From Rhodoferax sp. UBA4127 (GTDB taxonomy: Bacteria; Pseudomonadota; Gammaproteobacteria; Burkholderiales; Burkholderiaceae_C), in NCBI GenBank assembly GCA_002381045.1, contig DFWT01000059.1:1-14283 (forward strand): a stretch of DNA of 14,283 nucleotides. The letters are read 5' to 3'. The stretch's first letter is position 1. Each line of letters opens with the position of its first letter. The notes beneath the pieces were generated by a model, which was not told where the DNA came from, made no database searches, and worked only from the letters and a program-made list of their open reading frames with translations. Positions 1 to 6,979 of this stretch are shown here, in pieces. A program made the position numbers and the translations under genes.

Positions 1-64
1 AAAAGTTTAACCAAGGCCTCCAACACCATGCTGACGTGCCAGTGTCTGGCCCAGGGTCCCGAAC

Positions 65-667
65 TCAGTGACCAGGCGCGCCGGAGTGATGCATTAGGCG
101 GTCTGTGTAGGCAATGGCCATGGCTGAAAGCAAAAAGGCAACGTGAATCAAAGTTTGGGCAATCAACACCTTGTCACTGTAATTGGCGGCATTGATAAAC
201 GTTTTGAGCAGGTGAATTGAGCTGATGCCGATGATGGCGGTCGCCAGTTTGACCTTGAGGACCGACGCGTTCACATGGTCCAGCCATTCGGGCTGGTCCC
301 TGTGGCCTTGAAGGTCCAGACGAGAGACAAAAGTGTCGTAGCCACCCATGATGACCATGATCAGCAGGTTTGAGATCATCACCACGTCAATCAGGGCCAA
401 CACTACCAGCATGATGATGGTTTCGTTCAGGTGGGTAACGCTGACATCGGTTTTGTAGCCGATGCTGTCGACCAGGGCCTGAAGTGCGGTCTGGCTACCA
501 AATGCGGCCTCCACCAAATGAATGAGTTCGACCCAAAAGTGGTAGACGTAGATGCCCTGAGCGGCAATCAATCCCAAGTAAAGTGGCAGTTGCAGCCAGC
601 GGCTGGCAAATATCAGGCGAGAGACTGGACCTAAGGCGGTGGCTTTTGAAGGTGTGTGCAAAGACAT
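65..667 (-). CDS. YqhA/UPF0114-family inner-membrane protein
   Basis: The 200-residue protein is strongly hydrophobic, with about four membrane segments at residues 26-50, 83-108, 139-158 and 168-187. A charged stretch (DLQGHRDQPEWLDHVN, about 118-133) separates the second and third. The pattern RWLQLPLYLGL near the start, followed by ALIDVVMISNLLIMVIMGGY and DTFVSRLD, is typical of the UPF0114 family (E. coli YqhA, H. influenzae HI0507). The biochemical role of that family is not established. I chose the ATG at 667. An in-frame TTG at 691 would add eight residues, and neither has a clear Shine-Dalgarno. The C-terminus is His-rich (LMHHSGAPGH). The gene is divergent from acs and looks monocistronic. 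Family assignment is confident; function is unknown. Confidence 0.88.
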   Translation of the reverse strand: MSLHTPSKATALGPVSRLIFASRWLQLPLYLGLIAAQGIYVYHFWVELIHLVEAAFGSQTALQALVDSIGYKTDVSVTHLNETIIMLVVLALIDVVMISNLLIMVIMGGYDTFVSRLDLQGHRDQPEWLDHVNASVLKVKLATAIIGISSIHLLKTFINAANYSDKVLIAQTLIHVAFLLSAMAIAYTDRLMHHSGAPGH

Positions 668-796
668 GGGTACTTTGTGTAGGGGAAACAATGGCAGTTT
701 AGCAAGCGCCCTTCAGACCGATTTATAGTCAGTAGTGTGTAAGTGCCAAACGTGACATTACCCGGCTAACGCTGTTTAACAAGAGGAGACTGATCT
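668..796. promoter_or_regulatory. Divergent intergenic region between the YqhA-family gene and acs
   Basis: This 129-base gap must carry the promoters of both divergent genes. On the plus strand, TATAGT at 724-729 is a possible -10 box, but no good -35 hexamer lies 16-18 bases upstream. I see no palindrome resembling a CRP site. The assignment rests on gene geometry, not on a clear promoter. Confidence 0.3.
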
Positions 797-799
797 GTG
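784..799 (+). promoter_or_regulatory. Ribosome binding site fixing the GTG start of acs
   Basis: AGGAG at 784-788 is followed by eight bases and GTG at 797-799. No in-frame ATG lies near this site, so the strong Shine-Dalgarno decides for the GTG start. Confidence 0.75.
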
Positions 800-2794
800 A
801 CTACACCTGCTACCGCTATTGAATCCGTGCTGATCGAAAACCGGGTTTTCCCGCCCAGCGAAGCCACCGTGAAAGCGGCTCGCATTCAGGGCATGGACGG
901 CTACAACGCCTTGTGCGCTGAAGCAGCCAATGATTTTGAAGGTTTCTGGGCCCGCCTGGCACGTGAAAACGTGGTCTGGAGCAAGCCTTTCACGAAGACG
1001 CTGGACGAGTCCAACGCACCGTTTTACAAGTGGTTTGATGATGGCGAACTCAACGCCTCCTATAACTGCCTTGACAAGCACATGGGTACGCCCAATGAGA
1101 ACAAGGTCGCTGTCATTTTTGAAGCCGATGGCGGTGAAGTCACCAAAACCACTTACAAGGAACTGCTGGCAAAGGTCAGCCAGTTTGCCAATGCGCTTAA
1201 ATCCCGTGGCATCAAAAAGGGCGACCGTGTCCTGATCTACATGCCCATGACACTCGAAGGTGTGATTGCCATGCAGGCCTGCGCCCGTATTGGCGCGACT
1301 CACAGTGTGGTTTTTGGTGGTTTTTCGGCAAAAGCGCTACAAGAGCGCATCATTGACGCAGGTGCGGTGGCCGTGGTCACTGCCAACTTCCAGATGCGTG
1401 GTGGCAAAGAGTTGCCGCTCAAAGGTATCGTGGACGAAGGCCTTGGGCTGGGCGGTTGCGAATCTATCAAGACGGTGCTGGTGTTCGAACGCACGCCGAC
1501 CAAATGCAACATGGTGGCCGGCCGCGACATCACCTTCACCGAAGCACTGGCGGGTCAGAGCACTGAATGTGCGCCGGTCATGGTGGGTGCCGAACATCCG
1601 CTGTTCATCTTGTTCACGTCGGGTTCCACCGGCAAACCCAAGGGTGTGCAGCACTCCACTGGCGGTTTTGTGCTTTGGGCCAAATTGACCATGGACTGGA
1701 CCTTCGATTTGAAGGCGAACGACATCTTCTGGTGCACAGCTGACATCGGCTGGATTACCGGCCACGCCTATGTGGGTTACGGCCCGCTCGCAGCGGGTGC
1801 CACGCAGATCATTTTTGAAGGTATCCCGACCTACCCGAACGCGGGCCGCTTCTGGCAGATGATTGAGCGCCACAAGTGCAGCATTTTCTACACCGCACCG
1901 ACTGCCATCCGCTCGTTGATCAAATCAGCGGAGTCCGACGAAAAAGTGCACCCAGACCGCTCTGACCTCAGCAGCTTGCGTATTCTTGGCTCTGTGGGTG
2001 AACCGATCAACCCAGAAGCCTGGATGTGGTACTACAAAAACATTGGCCATGAAAAATGCCCGATTGTGGACACCTTCTGGCAAACAGAAACCGGTGGTCA
2101 CATGATCACCCCACTGCCTGGCGCCACGCCGCTGGTGCCCGGCAGCTGCACCTTGCCATTGCCCGGCATCATGGCCGCGATCGTGGACGAAGCCGGTCAC
2201 GATGTGGCCAATGGCTCGGGTGGTATGTTGGTCGTCAAACGCCCATGGCCTTCAATGATTCGTACCATCTGGAACGACCCAGAGCGTTTCAAGGCCAGCT
2301 ACTTCCCGCCAGAAATGGGTGGTACCTATTACTTGGCAGGCGACGGTGCAGTTCGAAGCGCTGACCGTGGTTACTTCCGTATCACCGGCCGGATTGACGA
2401 CGTGCTGAACGTGTCGGGTCACCGCATGGGCACCATGGAAATCGAATCGGCTCTGGTCGCCAAGACCGACCTGGTGGCCGAAGCGGCTGTGGTGGGCCGT
2501 CCGGACGATTTGACTGGCGAAGCCATCTGCGCCTTTGTGGTGCTCAAGCGCGGCGTGCCTACTGGCGACGAAGCCAAGCAAATCGCCAAGGAGTTGCGTG
2601 ACTGGGTTGCCAAGGAAATTGGCCCGATCGCCAAGCCCAAGGACATTCGCTTTGGTGAAAACCTGCCCAAGACCCGTTCGGGCAAGATCATGCGCCGCCT
2701 GCTGCGTTCACTTGCCAAGGGTGAAAGCATCACTCAGGACACTTCAACGCTGGAGAACCCAGCCATTTTGGGTCAGTTGGGTCAAGCCTACTGA
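797..2794 (+). CDS. acs: Acetyl-CoA synthetase (acetate--CoA ligase, AMP-forming)
   Basis: The enzyme activates acetate with ATP to acetyl-AMP and then forms acetyl-CoA in the cytoplasm, allowing growth on or recycling of acetate. The 665-residue length fits Acs (about 650). The nucleotide-binding loop FTSGSTGKPKG lies at 273-283. The motif DTFWQTETGG starts at D425, and its W428 aligns with the Trp that closes the acyl pocket in Salmonella Acs, favouring acetate over propionate. The hinge and C-domain motif GRIDDVLNVSGHRMGT starts near 531. PKTRSGKIMRR carries K630, the catalytic Lys that protein acetyltransferases block in other Acs enzymes. Start is GTG with a good RBS. The gene stands alone, followed by a repeat and a bidirectional terminator. 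Propionyl-CoA synthetase is the main alternative and is less likely because of length and W428. Confidence 0.96.
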   Translation: MTTPATAIESVLIENRVFPPSEATVKAARIQGMDGYNALCAEAANDFEGFWARLARENVVWSKPFTKTLDESNAPFYKWFDDGELNASYNCLDKHMGTPNENKVAVIFEADGGEVTKTTYKELLAKVSQFANALKSRGIKKGDRVLIYMPMTLEGVIAMQACARIGATHSVVFGGFSAKALQERIIDAGAVAVVTANFQMRGGKELPLKGIVDEGLGLGGCESIKTVLVFERTPTKCNMVAGRDITFTEALAGQSTECAPVMVGAEHPLFILFTSGSTGKPKGVQHSTGGFVLWAKLTMDWTFDLKANDIFWCTADIGWITGHAYVGYGPLAAGATQIIFEGIPTYPNAGRFWQMIERHKCSIFYTAPTAIRSLIKSAESDEKVHPDRSDLSSLRILGSVGEPINPEAWMWYYKNIGHEKCPIVDTFWQTETGGHMITPLPGATPLVPGSCTLPLPGIMAAIVDEAGHDVANGSGGMLVVKRPWPSMIRTIWNDPERFKASYFPPEMGGTYYLAGDGAVRSADRGYFRITGRIDDVLNVSGHRMGTMEIESALVAKTDLVAEAAVVGRPDDLTGEAICAFVVLKRGVPTGDEAKQIAKELRDWVAKEIGPIAKPKDIRFGENLPKTRSGKIMRRLLRSLAKGESITQDTSTLENPAILGQLGQAY

Positions 2795-2795
2795 T

Positions 2796-2852
2796 GCTAT
2801 TGAATAATGAGCTTTTAGCGCTTTATATATAAGGGCTAGAAGCTTATTTGTT
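2796..2852 (+). repeat. AAGGGCTAGA-type intergenic repeat, copy A
   Basis: An AT-rich element starts one base after the acs stop codon. It contains AAGGGCTAGA (2831-2840) and ATTTGTT (2846-2852). A second copy at 10109-10165 has both blocks with identical spacing. The two copies align without gaps, with about two thirds of positions identical over 57 bases. Both sit downstream of a plus-strand gene in the same orientation. Copy A lies between acs and its terminator, so it should be transcribed as part of the acs 3' region. I recall similar sequences between genes across Comamonadaceae; that is memory, not a search. Function is unknown. Confidence 0.7.
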
Positions 2853-2883
2853 GTATATTGCCAGTGACCTCTGGCAGACCAGA

Positions 2884-2909
2884 AAAAAGCCCGCGACAGC
2901 GGGCTTTTT
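2884..2909. terminator. Bidirectional Rho-independent terminator
   Basis: A perfect 11-bp stem, AAAAAGCCCGC (2884-2894) with GCGGGCTTTTT (2899-2909), closes the four-base loop GACA. The T-run on the plus strand ends acs transcripts 90 bases after the stop codon. On the minus strand a run of six T ends the cytochrome c gene, whose stop lies 20 bases away. The two convergent genes share this element. Confidence 0.92.
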
Positions 2910-2928
2910 GTTTGCCAAGGGGTGCGGG

Positions 2929-3231
2929 TTACTTGAGTGACAAGACCCACTTCACCAGCGTGTCTGCTTCGGCCTGTGACACCTGCGGATTGGCCGGCAT
3001 GGGCACAGCGCCCCAGGTGCCAGCGCCACCCTTCATGACCTTGGTGGCCAACTTCGCGGCGACGTTTTGGCCGTCGTATTTTTTGGCGACATCCTTGTAC
3101 GCTGGCCCCACCACTTTTTTGTCAACTGCATGGCATGCCATGCAGTTTTTCTTTTGCGCCAGGGCCTGATCGGCCAGCACAGGCGCGACAACGCCAGCTG
3201 CAGCGAGCACAGCAACGATCAATCTTTTCAT
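2929..3231 (-). CDS. Periplasmic class I cytochrome c (c551/c552 type)
   Basis: A small electron carrier of 100 residues that shuttles electrons between periplasmic or membrane redox partners. Residues 1-25 form a Sec signal peptide (MKRLIV start, hydrophobic core, cleavage after ALA). The mature part begins QKKNCMACH, with the haem-binding motif C30-M-A-C33-H34. M78 in PMPAN is the expected sixth haem-iron ligand. The mature size of about 75-80 residues fits the cytochrome c551/c8 family. The ATG at 3231 is preceded by AGGA (3239-3242) seven bases away. The same frame stays open up to 3579, but that upstream stretch has no cytochrome character. The gene shares its terminator with acs and diverges from the Trp-rich protein gene. 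Its redox partner cannot be read from this window. Confidence 0.93.
   Translation of the reverse strand: MKRLIVAVLAAAGVVAPVLADQALAQKKNCMACHAVDKKVVGPAYKDVAKKYDGQNVAAKLATKVMKGGAGTWGAVPMPANPQVSQAEADTLVKWVLSLK
3124..3147. repeat. Perfect 24-bp palindrome inside the cytochrome c gene
   Basis: The half-site AACTGCATGGCA is followed directly by its exact reverse complement, with no spacer. On the coding (minus) strand the 24 bases are eight in-frame codons reading NCMACHAV, which includes the whole haem-binding motif. The symmetry breaks at the next base pair (C3123/T3148). It is probably a by-product of codon choice in CMACH, but it is unusually long. Confidence 0.85.
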
Positions 3232-3276
3232 GGCCAGATCCTTTGATGCAAAGTGAGTTAGAGTTACTTCAACGGG

Positions 3277-3282
3277 ATTGTA
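3277..3282 (-). promoter_or_regulatory. Candidate -10 box of the cytochrome c gene
   Basis: TACAAT on the minus strand lies about 45 bases upstream of the cytochrome ATG, within the divergent gap 3232-3338. No convincing -35 lies at the right distance: TTGTGT at 3301-3296 is only 13 bases away. In the same gap, TTGACA at 3293-3298 on the plus strand could serve the Trp-rich gene, but no matching -10 follows. Confidence 0.25.
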
Positions 3283-3338
3283 GGTGCCGTGGTTGACACA
3301 AGGCCCCGCGATGGGCTCACCAAGTAAGAGGAATTGCG

Positions 3339-3584
3339 ATGTATTTTCTAGGACTCGGACTGGTATTGCTGCTTGCCAAATGGCTGGAATATGGCCCGGT
3401 GGCCGGCTGGTCTTGGTGGTGGGTGTTGCTGCCGTTTTTTCTGACCGCCGCCTGGTGGTCTTGGGCAGACTACTCGGGTTATTCCAAGCGCAAAGCCATG
3501 GAGCGTGAGGACAAGCGCCGCGATGATCGACGCGCCCGCACCAAGCAAGCGCTGGACGCCACCTACCACAATCGACCACGCTAA
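3339..3584 (+). CDS. Small Trp-rich membrane protein
   Basis: This 81-residue protein has eight Trp (W15, 24, 26, 27, 28, 39, 40, 42), including the run GWSWWWVLLPFF. Residues 1-43 are hydrophobic and probably form two short membrane segments around the GP at 19-20. Residues 49-72 are highly charged (KRKAMEREDKRRDDRRART) and probably cytoplasmic. The layout matches the 'small Trp-rich protein' family that I recall from Burkholderiales; its function is not known. The ATG is supported by AAGAGGA at 3326-3332, about six bases upstream. It lies between the cytochrome c gene (divergent) and ilvD (146-base gap), without an obvious functional link to either. Confidence 0.85.
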   Translation: MYFLGLGLVLLLAKWLEYGPVAGWSWWWVLLPFFLTAAWWSWADYSGYSKRKAMEREDKRRDDRRARTKQALDATYHNRPR

Positions 3585-3678
3585 TGGCGGTTCGGCCGCG
3601 CTGAAAACGCTTTAGTTATCGGGCCGACCCAGTCACCTTACACGCTGCACAGGCATCGCTCAATGCGGGGCGTTGGGC

Positions 3679-3684
3679 CATAAT
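3679..3684 (+). promoter_or_regulatory. Candidate -10 box upstream of ilvD
   Basis: CATAAT lies 46 bases before the ilvD ATG in the 146-base gap 3585-3730. It would give a 5' leader of roughly 40 bases. No clear -35 is present 16-18 bases upstream. I see no leader peptide with runs of Leu, Ile or Val codons and no attenuator hairpin in this gap. Confidence 0.25.
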
Positions 3685-3730
3685 CTGCGACCGTTTCTGT
3701 TTGACGATTACTTGCAAAAAGCGACCCATC

Positions 3731-5566
3731 ATGCCCGTTTACCGCTCCAAAACCACCACCGCTGGCCGCAACATGGCCGGTGCCCGCTCGCTCTGGCGCG
3801 CCACTGGCATGAAAGATGGCGATTTTGAGAAACCCATCATTGCGGTGGTCAATTCGTTTACCCAGTTTGTGCCTGGCCACGTGCACCTGAAGGACCTGGG
3901 GCAACTGGTGGCGCGTGAGATTGAAGCGGCGGGTGGCGTGGCCAAAGAATTCAATACCATCGCGGTGGACGACGGCATTGCCATGGGTCATGATGGCATG
4001 CTGTACTCGCTGCCCAGCCGTGACATCATTGCCGATTCGGTTGAATTCATGGTCAACGCCCATTGTGCTGATGCCATGGTGTGTATCTCCAACTGCGACA
4101 AGATCACCCCCGGCATGCTGATGGCCGCCATGCGCCTGAATATTCCGGTGGTGTTTGTGTCGGGTGGCCCAATGGAAGCCGGCAAGACCAAGCTAGGTGT
4201 GTTCAAGATTGACCTGATCGATGCCATGGTGATGGCGGCTGACCCCAAGGTGTCTGACGAAGAGGTCGCCGAAGTGGAGCGCTCGGCCTGCCCGACATGT
4301 GGATCATGCTCGGGCATGTTCACCGCCAATTCCATGAACTGCCTGACCGAAGCACTGGGTCTGTCGTTACCGGGCAACGGTACGGTGGTGGCCACCCACG
4401 CCGACCGGGAGCAACTTTTTAAGCGCGCGGGTCATCTGGTGGTTGAACTATGCAAGCGCTATTACGAGCAGGACGACGCCACTGTGTTGCCGCGCTCGAT
4501 GGGTTTCAAGGCGTTTGAGAACGCTATTGCCTTGGACATTGCCATGGGTGGCTCCACCAACACCATCTTGCATATTCTGGCGGTCGCCCAAGAGGCCGAG
4601 ATTGACTTCACGATGAAGGACATAGACAGAATGTCCCGCGTAGTACCCCAACTGTGCAAGGTCGCGCCCAACACACAGAAGTACCACATCGAAGACGTCC
4701 ACCGAGCCGGCGGCATTATGGCGATCCTGGGGGAGCTTGATCGGGCTGGCAAGTTGCATACCGACGTGCCCACGGTGCACTCCAAGACCATGAAAGACGC
4801 GCTGGACCAGTGGGACATTGCGCGCAGCCCCAGCGCCGAGGTGCAAACCTTTTACAAGGCCGGTCCCGCTGGTATCCCCACGCAAGTGGCTTTCAGCCAA
4901 AAAACCCGCTGGCCCAGCCTGGACCTTGACCGGGCTGAGGGCTGCATCCGCTCCGGCGCGCATGCGTTCTCGCAAGAGGGCGGTTTGGCCGTGCTGGTGG
5001 GCAATATTGCCTTGAACGGGTGCGTGGTGAAAACCGCGGGCGTGGACGATAACTTGCTAGTGTTTGAAGGCCCGGCTCATGTGTTTGAGTCGCAGGATGA
5101 GGCGGTAGAAAAAATCCTGGGCGACCAGGTGAAACCTGGCGAAGTGGTGGTCATTCGTTATGAAGGCCCCAAGGGTGGACCAGGCATGCAGGAGATGCTG
5201 TACCCCACGTCGTACATCAAGTCCAAGGGCTTGGGCAAGGCCTGTGCCCTGTTGACCGATGGACGTTTCTCAGGCGGCACCTCGGGTTTGTCGATTGGTC
5301 ATGCCTCGCCCGAAGCCGCTGGCGGGGGTGCCATTGGACTGGTGAGGAACGGCGATCGCGTTCGCATTGACATTCCGAACCGCTCAATCAACGTGTTGGT
5401 GTCGGATGAAGAACTGGCCAAGCGTCGGACTGAGCAGGATGCCAAAGGTTGGAAGCCTGCGTTGCCACGGAAACGCAAGGTGTCCGCTGCCCTCAAGGCG
5501 TATGCCAAGTTGGTGATGTCAGCCGACAAGGGCGCGGTGCGCGACCTGTCTTTGTTGGAAGATTGA
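3731..5566 (+). CDS. ilvD: Dihydroxy-acid dehydratase
   Basis: The enzyme dehydrates 2,3-dihydroxy-3-methylvalerate and 2,3-dihydroxyisovalerate to the 2-keto acids that give isoleucine and valine (and leucine), in the cytoplasm. The 611-residue protein starts MPVYRSKTTTAGRNMAGAR, closely like E. coli IlvD, and this fixes the ATG at 3731. An in-frame TTG at 3701 would add ten non-conserved residues. No strong Shine-Dalgarno precedes the ATG. C122-D123-K124 (SNCDKITPG) supplies a cluster ligand, a metal ligand and the Lys that is carbamylated in the family. CPTCGSC (C187, C190, C193) supplies the next cluster Cys, probably C193. GRFSGGTSG near the C-terminus carries the active-site Ser region. 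QFVPGHVHL lacks the early Cys of the [2Fe-2S] plant-type enzymes, suggesting an oxygen-sensitive [4Fe-4S] form. No other ilv gene is nearby. Confidence 0.97.
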   Translation: MPVYRSKTTTAGRNMAGARSLWRATGMKDGDFEKPIIAVVNSFTQFVPGHVHLKDLGQLVAREIEAAGGVAKEFNTIAVDDGIAMGHDGMLYSLPSRDIIADSVEFMVNAHCADAMVCISNCDKITPGMLMAAMRLNIPVVFVSGGPMEAGKTKLGVFKIDLIDAMVMAADPKVSDEEVAEVERSACPTCGSCSGMFTANSMNCLTEALGLSLPGNGTVVATHADREQLFKRAGHLVVELCKRYYEQDDATVLPRSMGFKAFENAIALDIAMGGSTNTILHILAVAQEAEIDFTMKDIDRMSRVVPQLCKVAPNTQKYHIEDVHRAGGIMAILGELDRAGKLHTDVPTVHSKTMKDALDQWDIARSPSAEVQTFYKAGPAGIPTQVAFSQKTRWPSLDLDRAEGCIRSGAHAFSQEGGLAVLVGNIALNGCVVKTAGVDDNLLVFEGPAHVFESQDEAVEKILGDQVKPGEVVVIRYEGPKGGPGMQEMLYPTSYIKSKGLGKACALLTDGRFSGGTSGLSIGHASPEAAGGGAIGLVRNGDRVRIDIPNRSINVLVSDEELAKRRTEQDAKGWKPALPRKRKVSAALKAYAKLVMSADKGAVRDLSLLED

Positions 5567-5763
5567 CACAGCCGTCATGCATTTGGCACCCTGATTTCGA
5601 CAGGCCATCGCACCGGGCCTGCAATTCACAGGCTGACGTGATACCGTCGCCTGCCCGCTTGAAAGTCGCACTGATTTGTACGATCGGGGCCAGTTCGCGT
5701 GGCCAATGATTTGTGTTGGGCACCGGTTGATTTCATTTGGTGATTCAGAAGGATGTAGAAGCC
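5567..5763. other. Intergenic region between ilvD and the RND operon
   Basis: The longest gap in the window, 197 bases. It holds a possible stem-loop CAGGCC/GGCCTG (5601-5606 and 5616-5621, nine-base loop) without a T-run, so it is not a convincing terminator. A second short inverted repeat, GGCCA-N7-TGGCC at 5688-5704, could be an operator or chance. I find no pair of hexamers that makes a good sigma70 promoter and no small ORF I would support. The promoter of the RND operon must nevertheless lie here or upstream. Confidence 0.35.
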
Positions 5764-6960
5764 ATGAATATTGATAGCCAATCTCTGAAGTCCGCACCCT
5801 TCTGGCGTCGCAAGTCGGTCTGGTTGTCCTTGGTGGTGTTGCTGTTAGTCGGTGGGGCAGGCAGTGTCATGGTGGTCAAGAGCCAGTCTGCCAAGGCTTC
5901 CGAAACTGACAAAAAAGACGGCCCTCCAGTGACATTGGAGTTTGCCCCTGGCGACATTGCGGTGGTGACAGTGCGCGCACTGGCCCAGGGTGTGTCAGTC
6001 AGTGGTTCACTGACACCTTTGACCCAAGCTACCGTGAAATCGACGGTGGGTGGGGAAGTGCGGCGCGTGCTGGTGCGCGAGGGCGAAGCAGTTCGCCAAG
6101 GCGCGGTACTGGCCGAAATCGATGGCACCGAAGCCCGCACCCGTCTGGATGCGGCATTGGCTGATCAGGCTGAGCGGCGTGCCCGTTTGGACATTGCTGC
6201 GCGCAACCGCGACACCAACCAGGGCTTGCTCAAGCAAAACTTCATATCGAAGAACGCCTTTGACCAACTTCAAAGCACTTACCAAGCCAGCCAAGCGGCA
6301 GTGCAATGGGCCGACGCTCAAGTAAAGCTGGCACGCCAGGCTGCGGCTGACACACTGGTACGTGCACCCATGTCGGGTACTGTGGCCAAACGAATGGTCA
6401 ATGGCGGCGAGCGAGTCGGTGTGGATGCCCCGTTGATGCAACTGGTGGATTTGTCTCGCTTGGAGCTCGAAGCCACTGTGCCGGCATCCGATGTGGCGCG
6501 TGTGGCACCTGGTCAGGAGGTGCATTTTTCAGTGGATGGTTTTGGCGCGCGGCAATTTGGTGGCAAGGTGGCCCGCATCAACCCGGTGGCCGAGGCCGGC
6601 ACCCGTGCCATTAAATTGTTTGTGACTGTGCCCAATAGCGATGCCAGCCTGCGTGGTGGTATGTTCGCCCAAGGGGTGGTGACGGTTTCGCAGTCAAAAC
6701 CCATGCCGGTGATTCCGCTAAGTGCCGTGTTCGAAGAAGCCGGACAAGCCTACGCCTTCGCGGTGGAAAGCGGCAAATTGGCCAAACACGCACTGAAACT
6801 GGGTCTAAAAGACGAGGCCAGTGGCTATGTTGAAGTGCTTCAGGGTCTGGATGCGGGCCTGCCTGTGGTGCGCATTCGCATGAACGGTCTCAAGGTGGGT
6901 ACGCCAGCGGTGCTGCGTGACGCGACTGTTGCCGCCAAGGCCGCCAGTGCACCAGTCTGA
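5764..6960 (+). CDS. RND efflux periplasmic adaptor (membrane fusion protein)
   Basis: The adaptor joins the inner-membrane RND pump to an outer-membrane channel. The protein has 398 residues. A single N-terminal membrane anchor spans about 19-37 after a basic stretch (WRRKSVW). There is no lipobox Cys, so it is anchored by the helix rather than by lipid. The first lipoyl half-motif (VGGEVRRVLVREGEAVRQG) is at about 94-112. An Ala- and Gln-rich coiled-coil hairpin covers about 122-196. The second lipoyl half begins at RAPMSGTV (R200). Beta-barrel and membrane-proximal domains follow to the end. The ATG at 5764 has AAGGA at 5749-5753. An in-frame TTG at 5737 is open but would only lengthen the tail. 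The pump gene starts 19 bases after the stop, so the two form an operon. The HlyD/AcrA family is certain; the substrate is not. Confidence 0.93.
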   Translation: MNIDSQSLKSAPFWRRKSVWLSLVVLLLVGGAGSVMVVKSQSAKASETDKKDGPPVTLEFAPGDIAVVTVRALAQGVSVSGSLTPLTQATVKSTVGGEVRRVLVREGEAVRQGAVLAEIDGTEARTRLDAALADQAERRARLDIAARNRDTNQGLLKQNFISKNAFDQLQSTYQASQAAVQWADAQVKLARQAAADTLVRAPMSGTVAKRMVNGGERVGVDAPLMQLVDLSRLELEATVPASDVARVAPGQEVHFSVDGFGARQFGGKVARINPVAEAGTRAIKLFVTVPNSDASLRGGMFAQGVVTVSQSKPMPVIPLSAVFEEAGQAYAFAVESGKLAKHALKLGLKDEASGYVEVLQGLDAGLPVVRIRMNGLKVGTPAVLRDATVAAKAASAPV

Positions 6961-6979
6961 TTGGTGAGGAGAAGCGCGC

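Noticed and set aside
1..64. Possible minus-strand gene start at 29 (ATG, reading MVLEALVKLL) or another edge gene
   Set aside because: Fewer than ten codons are visible, with no Shine-Dalgarno, and other frames are also open. There is too little sequence to support a gene.
3232..3579. Upstream open extension of the cytochrome c frame to position 3579
   Set aside because: The added residues precede a perfect signal peptide, overlap the Trp-rich gene on the other strand and have no cytochrome features. The ATG at 3231 has its own Shine-Dalgarno.
3701..3730. TTG start for ilvD and the TTGACG hexamer there as a -35 box
   Set aside because: Homology starts exactly at the ATG at 3731, and a -35 box at 3701 would leave too little room for a -10, transcription start and leader.
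5601..5621. Stem-loop CAGGCC/GGCCTG as an ilvD terminator
   Set aside because: The stem is only 6 bp, the loop has nine bases and no T-run follows. It is kept only as a remark on the intergenic region.
5449..5709. Small plus-strand frame across the end of ilvD and the following gap
   Set aside because: Most of its coding part is an alternate frame of ilvD, and it has no RBS or recognisable motif.
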